DNA of 64,000 nucleotides from Liolophura sinensis (taxonomy: Eukaryota; Mollusca; Polyplacophora; Chitonida; Chitonidae). Below the pieces are notes generated by a model. It saw nothing but the letters and a program-made list of their open reading frames with translations, was not told the DNA's origin and ran no database searches. The DNA lies in contig NC_088307.1 in NCBI RefSeq assembly GCF_032854445.1, positions 8,816,017-8,880,016 of the forward strand, read 5' to 3'. Below are positions 1 to 9,009 of this stretch, piece after piece. The translations under genes were made by a program, and so were the position numbers. The stretch's first letter is position 1; every line of letters begins with the position of its first letter.

Positions 1-755
1 TTGTGGTGTGGATGTGTGAGTGGAGAGCGTTGTGGCGTGGATGTGTGACTGAAGAGCGTAGTGGTCTGGATGTGTGTCTGAAGAGCGTTGTGGTGTGGAT
101 GTGTGACTGTGGAGCGTTGTGGTCTGGATGTGTGAGTAGAGAGCGTTGTGGTGTGGATGTGTGACTGGAGAGCGTTGTGGTCTGGATGTGTCAGTGGAGA
201 GTGGTGTGGTGTGAATGTGTGACTGGAGAGCGTTGTGGTCTGGATGTGTGACTGAAGAGCGTTGTGGTCTGGATGTGTGAAAGGAGAGTGTTGTTGTTTG
301 GATGTGTGAGTGGAGAGTGTTGTGGTCTGGATGTGTGACTGGAGAGCGTTGTTGTTTGGATGTGTGAGTGGAGAGTGTTGTGGCCTGGATGTGTGACTGG
401 AGAGTGTTGTGGTGTGGATGTGTGACTGGAGAGCGTTGTGGTGTGGATGTGTGAAAGGAGAGCGTTGTGGTCTGGATGTGTGACTGGGGAGCGTTGTGGT
501 CTGGAGGTGTATGTGGAGAGTGGTGTGGTCTGGATGTGTGAATGGAGAGCGTTGTTGTTTGGATGTGTAAAAGGAAAGTGTTGTGGTCTGGATGTGTGAG
601 TGGAGAGTGTTGTTGTCTAGATGTGTGAGTGGAGAGCGTTGTGGTCTGGATGTGTGAGTGGAGAGCGTTGTGGTCTGGATGTGGGTTTGGAGAGTGTTGT
701 GGTCTGGATGTGACACTGGAGAGCGTTGTGGTATGAATGTGCGACAGAGCGCTGA
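1..755. repeat. 29-bp minisatellite, intron 4 of gene A
   Basis: At least 26 copies of a 29-bp unit built on GGATGTGTGACTGGAGAGCG, with variants at a few positions. It is cut by the window start. It follows exon 4 of gene A in the position that lies inside intron 4 in genes B and C. Confidence 0.9.
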
Positions 756-835
756 CAAGCGTCAGAGATTTTGGACATTCAAACAATAAAATATAACAGG
801 CCTTCAACATGTACATAAATCGCATGCCAACGTAC

Positions 836-3681
836 CCGTTCTACCCACTGGTGGGCCCCTAAACACTGCAATCGTCTGGTAAAAGAACCAAGTATTGTTC
901 GTGTAGAAGTCGCTGAGGGTAGTATTGGCTATTGTACCACGGAGAGTAGCATTCTTCCACTCCTCGGTTCTGGCTATAACCTCTGAACGGATATCTGGAA
1001 AGAAAAATGTTTTGTATTTGTCTATTCTTGTCATTCAATGTAGCAATTGTGATACTCGCTACATGTATTCTACATGACACTTACAGACTGGTATACTGTA
1101 AAGTCAAGTTACACGTTATGCGTTCTCGTCACACTGAATACGTCTGCAATACTACCGCAGTGGAGTTCAGCCGTAATTATTCATGCATTCATTCACTGCC
1201 TTTTTCATGTGGGTATAATACATCATTCACAGGAGTACAACGCGGTATTCACAACAGCTCACTAGTTTATAGGCAAGCATTATGATATCCATCGGAGATC
1301 CAGTATGACATTACCTGAGAACAATACGTTATTCACGAAGATCCCATATGCTATTGCTTGACAACAATATATTTTTCACGGAGATCCTATATCATATTAC
1401 TAGAGAACAATATCTTATTTAAGGAGACCCTGTACGACGTTACTAGAGAACAATACGTTATTCACGGAGGTCCTATACGACATTACTACAGAACAATACG
1501 TTATTCAGGAAGAACCTATATGACAGTACTAAAGAACTATACATTATTCACCGAGATCCTATATGATATTACTAGAGAAAAATACGTTATTCAGCGGGAT
1601 ACTGTATGACGCCTTGGGGGACAATATGTTTTTGTATGTAGGCATATATTTATGCTTGGAGTGTAATGCGTACTTAGCAGTTTTTCAATCATATGATTGA
1701 GGTGTGTGTATATATAGTGTGTCTTCTAGTGACAGGGGGAGTCCATACCGAAGACACCAAATATGATACCCCACCCGGTCATATTATAATTACACCGGGT
1801 CAATCAGTCTTGTTTCCTTGCTCTAACTTTTTAGTACTGAGCCCCAAGCAAGACAGCAGCAAGGACCTTTTTTAAACTTTTTGGTATGACCCAATGCGGG
1901 TTTGATCCCGGGATGTTCGGACTTCGAGGCGGACGCTCTAACCATTAAGCCAACGAAGCGATCCATGTTATTCGTGGGGATTCACAATATCCACAGAACA
2001 GTTCACGATTTTGCCACATTATTGTATATTACCAGAGTGCAATACATTCTTCGCAAGTGTAAGATATGACTCACCATTGCATTTTGGGAAGCGTGAGGTC
2101 TTTGTGATCACTTCCGTTCGACACACGCACCCTGCTCCACACACTTGTCCTTTCTTGAAAGAGAGCAGGGGAAGTATACGGTATCATTAGAATCACAAAT
2201 AGAAAGTATAAACCATAAAAGAAAAGTGGCAAAAGCCGACAACACACAGGCGTTGGAAGCCGGAGTGAGGCAGAGGGTTGGTTTGGGGCTGGGGTGGGGG
2301 GATGGAGGGGAGGGGGTCTTTTCTCACGATAGGCGTAACTTACACGTTCCAAACACTGGCATAACCTATATAGAGAGAGACATTCTCACGGTCAGTGTTA
2401 ACGTCATTCGTTTCTATCTGTATGTCTGTTCTATGGACTTGTGTAAAAGAAAAGTCAACAAATAATTTAACTTATTTTGGTCGAAACAACCACAAACATG
2501 TTTTCTGACTGGCTTTGTAACTCTGTAAACCAATTTCTGATCTGGAAGTCTGATGAGACCATGGGACATTGGAGAAACCGGAAACGCCGATGAAAAGATC
2601 GGTCTTTTCTCACGATAGGCGTAACTTACATGTTCCAAGCACTGGCATAACCTATATAGAGAGAGACATTCTCACGGTCAGTGTTAACGTCATTCGTTTC
2701 TATCTGTATGTCTGTTCTATGGACATGTGTAAAAGAAAAGTCAACAAATAATTTAACTTAGTTTGGTCGAAACAACCACAAACATGTTTTCTGACTGGCT
2801 TTGTAACTCTGTAAACCAATTTCTGATCTGGAAGTCTGATGAGACCATGGGACATTGGAGAAACCGGAAACGCCGATGTCGCGTCATTCATACTCTACAC
2901 CCACTCAGTATGTGCGTCAAAAAGGCAGTATAGGCATCGAGTGAGGTTACAGCGGAAACAGAAAAAAATCGAACCTGACTTGTTTGACTTGATAAAAAGT
3001 CGTCGCTTTCGATTTTCTCTCCGTGATTGATTTTGCTTAACTTGAACTACGATATATCAGTTGTAAAACATGACAAAAAGAGAAAGGTGCACCTTTTAAC
3101 TTTTGAGTAGGATAGGCTACTTTTCAATTGTATTTTTGTGTGCATTGTTTTCATTTGGACGAGAAAGCTATCAGGTAAAGTTGCAAAGACTTCCGCAACG
3201 GGGACTTACATCACATCTTCCTTCACCTTTCTGGAATTTCGGTCTGTTTCGACGTTTTGAATTAGCCAATGACCAGGAGCACTGAAACAAAAAAACGAAC
3301 AAACTCATGTTACATACATTTATTACCGTTTTTACATTTATAGGCGGTGAAAACGGCAGTGTTTCGCCAGACAATTGATCAAAATATGTATTTCAGCCGA
3401 GATTCGATTGCAAGATTTAATTCGTGAGGAACATCAGCATCAGTCAATGAGTCCACAAGTCAAAAATGAACATAAATACAGGTATGTATCATTACACATC
3501 AGTTATTCTATGTCCGGCTTCCTCCTACCATAATATTCTTGAGTGTGGTGTGAAACACAAAGTAAATAAATAAATATCACTTATGCATTGGTTCAGGTAT
3601 TACTTAACTTGTAAAAATGTTGAAACTCACGGCAATCAGTAGACAGATGATCAGCAGTCTTCTGGACGACATTGATAACAT
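836..3681 (-). CDS. TIMP/NTR-like secreted protein, gene A (exons 1-4; continues past left edge)
   Basis: Minus-strand gene; exons at 3631-3681, 3210-3281, 2075-2153 and 836-994. Each ends at a GT donor (GTGAGT, GTAAGT, GTGAGT, GTACGT) and the phases join without a break (0, 0, 1, 1). Exon 1 encodes a signal peptide (MLSMSSRRLLIICLLIA) that continues into exon 2 (CSWSLA). Exon 2 then gives a basic stretch (NSKRRNRPK). Exon 3 carries the CxC pair and FPKCND; exon 4 carries SEVIARTEEW and TIAVFRGPPVG. The order CxC, F-x-x-C-N-x-D, V-I-x-R and a tyrosine strand ending in FRGP follows the first half of TIMP-type NTR domains, which bind and inhibit metalloproteinases outside the cell. That family call is mine from motif order, not a search. 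Exons 5 and 6, present in genes B and C, would lie left of base 1, beyond the minisatellite at 1-755. Exons 1-4 show no stop or frameshift. Confidence 0.6.
1310..1620. repeat. About 45-bp tandem repeat, intron 3 of gene A
   Basis: Six to seven degenerate copies around AACAATACGTTATTCACGGA with ATCCTATATGATATTACTAG. Related arrays lie at 12697-12985 and 24380-24640. Confidence 0.75.
1745..1972 (-). mobile_element. SINE-C (tRNA-derived), intron 3 of gene A
   Basis: Read on the minus strand it has a tRNA-like head with an A box (TTAATGGTTAGAGCGTCCGC) and a B box (GGGATCAAACCC). The body then ends near GTGTCTTCGGTATGGAC. The same family lies at 13108, 24774, 20008 and 45945. Confidence 0.75.
2325..2882. 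repeat. About 276-bp tandem duplication, intron 2 of gene A
   Basis: Two near-identical copies beginning GGTCTTTTCTCACGATAGGC. The minus strand carries protein-like frames (LPDQKLVYRVTKPVRK), but exons 2 and 3 join in phase without it, so it is treated as intronic. Confidence 0.75.
3507..3575 (+). mobile_element. SINE-A 3' tail, intron 1 of gene A
   Basis: Tail only, lacking part of the 3' core. Orthologues are at 14892-14955 and, more complete, at 26276-26380. Confidence 0.6.
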
Positions 3682-3708
3682 GGAGTGAGTCAAACCGTGT
3701 TTCGAGAA

Positions 3709-3908
3709 TCAGTTCACACCGCACTTGCCTGCAGTACAAGTACCCAGCTTGACGGACTTTAAATAGGGGTCCTTTTTGTAGGCTCTGCTCAACCGGATAT
3801 CGCACTCGATCGCGCTGTCCTCAAACCAAACATTTCCAAGTAAGGCTGGCATGACACACGTAGCAACAGCTGGTGATTTTTTTCCAGATAATATCATCTC
3901 ATTATTAC
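3709..3908 (-). other. Conserved open frame just upstream of TIMP-like exon 1
   Basis: On the minus strand a TTTCAG acceptor at 3909 is followed by an open frame to a TGA at 3709-3711, only about 30 bp before the gene-A ATG. It reads as a protein with spaced cysteines (for example NVWFEDSAIECDIRL and LGTCTAGKCGVN) and contains a GC-type donor (CAG|GCAAGT). Equivalent frames lie at 15087-15286 and 26498-26697. Most differences between copies change the amino acid (K/T, V/I, G/S, A/D), which is not what a conserved exon would show. It also overlaps the probable core promoter. It may be chance, or a terminal exon of something now lost. Confidence 0.25.
3758..3765 (-). promoter_or_regulatory. TATA-like box of gene A
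   Basis: TATTTAAA on the minus strand, 77 bp before the exon-1 ATG, inside sequence conserved in all three units. Position fits a core promoter with a short 5' leader. This is inferred from position and motif only. Confidence 0.3.
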
Positions 3909-4269
3909 CTGAAATGATGGCTTAAGAGTTTGAGTCAAGGATTCTGGTATATCTGATTTAGATTTACATATACATTAAACCATTTGTTAATAGGCGTATC
4001 CTACACGGCCATGTGTCAAGCGAGAAAGATGGATGTTAAAATTATCATCTCATCGAATTAATTACATCGTGTTGCGTAAGGGCGTGTAAGGTGTGGTTAG
4101 TTGGGCTGATGGAGTGGGGAGGTGGGGGAAGGGGCATAGAGAGAGAGAGAGAGAGAGAGGTGGGGCCAGCCATCTCAAAACACTTTTACTATCTACTAGT
4201 GATGGTCAATAGAGATTCGTCCTCGTCTCTATACATGGGGCATTAGTTTAAAAAGTTGTCTCAAAAGCT

Positions 4270-4470
4270 GGACTCCAAGAGCATCTCACCAAGTCCAGCT
4301 AATGCTGGTTTCCCCTCCAGACTTACTTGGGAAGGTCTTCAAGCAACCTGCGGATGGTCGAGGGTTTCCCTCGGGTCTCTGTCCGGATTCCTCTCACCAT
4401 AATATTGGTCGCCGTCGTATGCGAAATATTCTTGAAAAGGGTGTAAATCAAACAACCAATCAAACAAACG
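4270..4470 (+). mobile_element. SINE-A, 5'-truncated, upstream of gene A
   Basis: Body and 3' core (GTCGTATGCGAAATATTCTTG-like), head lost. Orthologues lie at 15638-15810 and 27050-27245, so it is older than the tandem duplication. Confidence 0.75.
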
Positions 4471-4559
4471 TGTATCAAAGCATGTCTCATATGCTGTACA
4501 GTCATGTGCACCATATGGACGGTACGGGGTAAAACATCAATCACAGCTGGATACCCTAC

Positions 4560-5390
4560 AAACACTGTTTTCAAGGCAAAGCACTTTTCACGACAAGTAT
4601 TGTGGAGAAGTGGAAAAGTGGGAAATCTCGGGTACCACATATATGAGTAGATGGTTACCTACTCGCATAGACTTTCCAGACAAGTACTGCGGAGAAGTGG
4701 GAAAAGTGGGAAATCTCGGGTATCACAGATATGAGTAGATGGTTACCTTCTTGTATGCACTCATGTTTACAGCAAGTATTGTGGAGAAGTGGGGAAAGGT
4801 GGGAAATCTCGGGTAATACAGATATTAGTAGGTGGTTACCTACTCGTATAGACTTTCCAGACAAGTACTGCGACGAAGTGGGAAAAGTGGGAAATCTCCG
4901 GTATCACAGATATGAGTAGACGGTTACCTTCTTGTATGCACTCATGTTTAAAGCAAGTATTGTGGAGAAGTGGGGAAAGGTGGGAAATGTCGGTTATCAC
5001 AGATATGAGTGGATGATTACCTTCTCGTATAGACTGTTTTCCTGACAAGTATTGCGGAGAGGTGGAAAAAGTAGGAAATCTCGTTTATCACAGACATGAG
5101 TAGATGGTTACCTTTTCGTGTAGACTGTTTTTCAGACAAATATTGTGGAGAGGTGGGAAAAGTGGGAAATCTTGGGTACCACAAATATAAGTAGATGGTT
5201 ACCTTCTCGTATAGACAGTTTTCACGACAAGAATCGCGGTGAAGAGGGAAAAGTGGGAAATCTCGGGTACCACAGATATGAGTAGACGTTTACCTTCTTG
5301 TATGCGCTTATTTTTTAAGGCACATATTGTAGAGAAGTTGGAAAAGTGCAAACTACTACAGATATGAGAAAATGGTTACCATTGTTACAC
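4560..5390. repeat. 91-bp minisatellite upstream of gene A
   Basis: About nine copies built on AGTGGGAAATCTCGGGTATC and ATGAGTAGATGGTTACCTTC, about 1 kb upstream of the gene-A start. It contributes several short spurious frames on both strands. Confidence 0.9.
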
Positions 5391-5465
5391 GTTTTTCCAG
5401 AAAAAAATGATATTGATGTAAATTACATTAATATAATAATAATAATATAATTACAATAAAGTACA

Positions 5466-6150
5466 TTATTGTGGATCATTGGTAAAAACATCACAGCCTC
5501 GTTCTGTCCAACCTATTCCAGCGAAATTTGGCAGTTGGTCTATAAAACTTTCCAAAATACATTTCCCTCTACAATGAGTTTTGGAGAGGAAGAAATTGAA
5601 AATGTACAGATCACTAAACTTCCAACGCAAAGGCGAGACGAAAATTTTCAATAAAGTTTACTGAGTTACCTTCGAACTAAGAGGACAACGACGACAACTC
5701 ATGAAAGAGAAACATAAGCTAAAAGAAACTGATATTAGTTAAAACACAGATACGTTGTTATCAAAGTTTAAATTTGTTTAAATACCTTTAAATCTCGTTG
5801 AGTCAGCCCAGTGATTTCATTTAATCACAGAGAATGAATACTTGCTGTGAATAATCTGCGAGACTTCAAAGGCGACTTTTGAAGTCGAGATAACGATGTA
5901 TCCTTGGGACTGTGCGCAGCCTAAATCAAATTTCATTAAATTCTTTCATCTCTTTGATGAGTTTTAAGCGTAGATAATGTAATAGATTTTTCTCCGCTGA
6001 ATATATTTTTCACGAACTGTAATAAAACATTTCGTGTGGCCATTGCGTTGGATGCTTAGCAATCTGTGCATTTTCAATTCCGCCCTCTTTGAAAGTATGT
6101 GGTGCAGAAAATTTATTCCATCACAATAATTTGTTTTACCTTGTTTAGAT
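5466..6150. repeat. Diverged inverted pair, unit 1
   Basis: The plus strand at about 5570-5790 and the minus strand at about 5930-6120 are related at roughly two-thirds identity. Both carry GAATTGAAAATG, a CCAACGCAA segment and an ACTCATnAAAGAGA segment. In units 2 and 3 the minus arm is open (AQIAKHPTQWPHEK) to a TGA or TAG; in unit 1 it has an in-frame TGA. It is probably an old transposon fragment present twice. Equivalent regions are 16445-17105 and 27900-28765. No family recognised. Confidence 0.45.
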
Positions 6151-6432
6151 ATATTGAACAGCGAATGAAATGCAAATCTGACTTTTGGTGACTTTTCAAG
6201 ATGAAGTCAAACTGTCGATCAAAGGCTGTTTCCCCCTTTGTCACACAAATTTCTGTATCGGGTATGCCCGTGCCCACTGTGGTAAACAATACGTATCATT
6301 TTGTTGTGCTATGATGTTTGAATGACGTAATGTATGCATGTGTGTGGAGGGCGACAGCCACATGGTAAACTCAGTCCTCTACACAAAGCTTCTATTGCAT
6401 CATTTCCCTACCTGATAATGTAGCGAATACAT

Positions 6433-6692
6433 TTTATTTATTTCTTTGATTGGTATTTTACATCCTACTGAAGAATATTTCACTTATACGACGGCGGTCA
6501 GCATTATGGTGGGTGGAAACCGGGCAGAGCTCGGGGGAAACCCACTACCATCCGCAGGTTGCTGACGGACGTTTCCACGTACGGCCGGAGAGGAAGCCAG
6601 CATGAGCTGGGCTTGAACTCAAAGCGACCGCATTGGTGAGAGACTCTTGGTTCATTACGCTGCTCTAGGGCGCTGAGCCACGCAGGCCCAGA
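6433..6692 (-). mobile_element. SINE-A, full length, unit 1, with target-site duplication
   Basis: SINE-A family: tRNA-like head (GGCCTCCGTGGCTCAGTTGG in good copies), B box GTTCAAGTCC, 3' core GTATAAGTGAAATATTCTTG and an AATA-type tail. This copy is flanked by GCGAATACAT at 6423-6432 and 6693-6702. The uninterrupted site is at 29123-29132. Confidence 0.9.
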
Positions 6693-6826
6693 GCGAATAC
6701 ATAGAAAGAGAAATAACTACAGGCCTACCAGGCATTTCTGAGAATTATTTTTCTTCTCTTTCTGGTATGGGAAAATCGGTGTGCTTATAACAAAGTATGG
6801 ACATTCAATGCATACCAATATTGAGA

Positions 6827-7194
6827 CTGGCCCCGATAGCACAATTGGTAGAGAGTCGGCTTCGGGAGCGGTAGACCCAGGGACACGCCTGGGTCGAGTC
6901 ACACCTAAGGTCTTAAAAGAGGAAGCTGTAACTTCCTCGCTCGGCGTTCAGCATGAAGGGGATATTGCAACGACTGGTTGACCCGTAGCATAATGGCTTG
7001 GTCGGGGCAAGGTTTACTTGCCTTCGGTAAGGCGTCTTAGTGAAGCAGCACTAGATAAAACAGAGGTGGAAATCCGAGTTAATTTCATGCACTCTAAGGA
7101 TTCCTTCGTCATCATATAACTGAAAACTTGATAACTACCTGTGCCACGCTAAACTCCAAGAACTCACTCACTCACTCACTCACTCACTTACTCG
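6827..7194 (+). mobile_element. SINE-B, full length, unit 1
   Basis: tRNA-like head with A box (TAGCACAATTGGTAGAGAG) and B-box region (GGGTCGAGTCACACC), body, 3' core ATAACTGAAAACTTGATAAC and an ACTC tail. Imperfect 12-bp duplication CCAATATTGAGA/CCAACATGGAGA around it. The empty site is at 29245-29256 in unit 3. Confidence 0.85.
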
Positions 7195-7589
7195 CCAACA
7201 TGGAGAATAAGCTTATTCCGCGGTGCAGGCTAATTTTGTGGCATTGGAATGCAAGTGGCGAAGAAATCTGATGTTAGATGCAGTTGACACACCCATCTGA
7301 TCTGAATCAGAATAAAATTTGGAGCAGTCGCGGCTGAACCGTTGAAATCTTTTCATCGCTGGGCCACACCAGATGTGAGTTCAATCCCGGCCTTAGACAG
7401 TAAGTTTGTAGATTATTTTCTCTCATGTACGCATGCTCGTAGTGCCGACGACACTTATCTGTATGTATGTGTGCTTGGGGTTTTACTTCTTACTTAACAA
7501 ACAACGAGAAGTGATTAGCTCTGAGTGTAGGCCTACATATATTGTGTCTTCTTAAGACAGGGCTAGTCCTTGCCGTCAAAGTGCTGCCA

Positions 7590-7710
7590 CTACTGAAGTA
7601 TCACGCCGAAGACACCAGATACGACATCCCACCCAGCCACATTATACTGACACCCGGCCAAGCAGTCATGTTTCTGTGCTGTAAAGCAGAGCGTAGATCG
7701 AGCAAGCAAC
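7590..7710 (-). mobile_element. SINE-C body fragment, spacer of unit 1
   Basis: Only the body is present, read on the minus strand: the CACCCGGCCAAGCAGTCATG region through AGCGTAGATCGAGCAAGCAA. It produces a short plus-strand frame that is not a gene. Confidence 0.6.
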
Positions 7711-9009
7711 TGGGTGCAATTCGACGCAGCGTAGCGGAGGTCATAAAAGTTAGTCGGATGTTCGCCTTAAGGTGGCAGGCGATTCAAAGAGACCAGACCA
7801 ATTTTTCAAACTTTAACATTCATATATCTTTTATCTTTTGAAATATACAATAACCAATTGTTAAAAAAAATATATCTCTTTTGATCCTCTTTTCCCCCGA
7901 CACCAAAGTTGACAACATCTATCTCCATGGAGATAGGGGGCACTGTATGTTGTGTAAATTTGGTTGCTCTAGACCAATCAGTATTGTGTGTGTGTGGGAG
8001 GAGATTCGACGGCGATTCGATTGCAGTGCTCCTTGGAGTTTCTGATCTTCGAAGCGATTATGTCGAAATGTTTAACGATAGTGAGCAACTGGCGGCGCCT
8101 GATCAGATTCAGTTCGGTGCGCGTAGTTCGACTACGACTGGCGGCAACTGTAAGCAGATACTTAACAACGTGACTGTTATGTGACCTGTTCATGATGACG
8201 GGATCCTTGTACACGATGCGTGGATGTAATTCATATAACGTCTAATATACCTTTAAGTTAAGTGCCTTTTCTTTCGAAAGTTTAGGTCTCTTGGGCAATT
8301 TTCTTGTCATTTTATTCCAACAGTTCTCTTATATATCTCAATTTAGTGAAAGGCAAGACAAATGTAATATAATTACAGTCCTTTCTCTGGTTACACTCCC
8401 CGTGTAAATGATTTGCTTTGTCTGTGCCTTGCGAGAGGTATTGTAAAAGCACGGGCTAAGCCACGGGCCATCGATGAGCTAATTTCTCGCCTCATCGGTG
8501 GTCGCATTTTTAAATACGTTACTCATGTATGTGAGACACTTCGTGGTTGACCAACCGGACGCAAGCACGCCTAGATTGACTCAGTTGGGTACAACGTATA
8601 CGTACAGGGTCATATTGGGATTTTTGAAATCACTGTTCCAACTTAAAATGGAGCTCGATAAAATTGCTGCTTTTCTTGGAAAATATATTAAAATTTCGTA
8701 TTGGACATGATCACAATAGAAGTTGAAACCTTTTCAGATAAAGATTTCATATTTGATGCGCAGGCTCATATTAACGTGAACTTAGATTCTATTTAAATTA
8801 CCACTGGTTTGATTAAATTTCTGGTTTGCACGGAAACTGACTATAAGTAGCAAGTTTCAGCGACGTTATAAATCGCCATGTTCAACTCCATTAAATTTGT
8901 CCCATTGTTCATACATGGAGCTGAACATCTTTTTAGTGAGTATTTTGGGCAAGTTCTTGTAGAGACTCGAATTGAGTACCAGCACGTGTTACCTCACCGG
9001 AATGTCATG

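Noticed and set aside
804-1034. Reading exon 4 of the TIMP-like genes as the last exon (ending GTLACDLCTC before TGA).
   Set aside because: A GTACGT donor at 831-835 (minus strand) and the phase-matched exons 5 and 6 in genes B and C give a full NTR-length protein instead.
1693-1875. A small frame with an apparent leader peptide (VCVYIVCLLVTGG) in all units.
   Set aside because: It is the antisense body of SINE-C, present at many loci.
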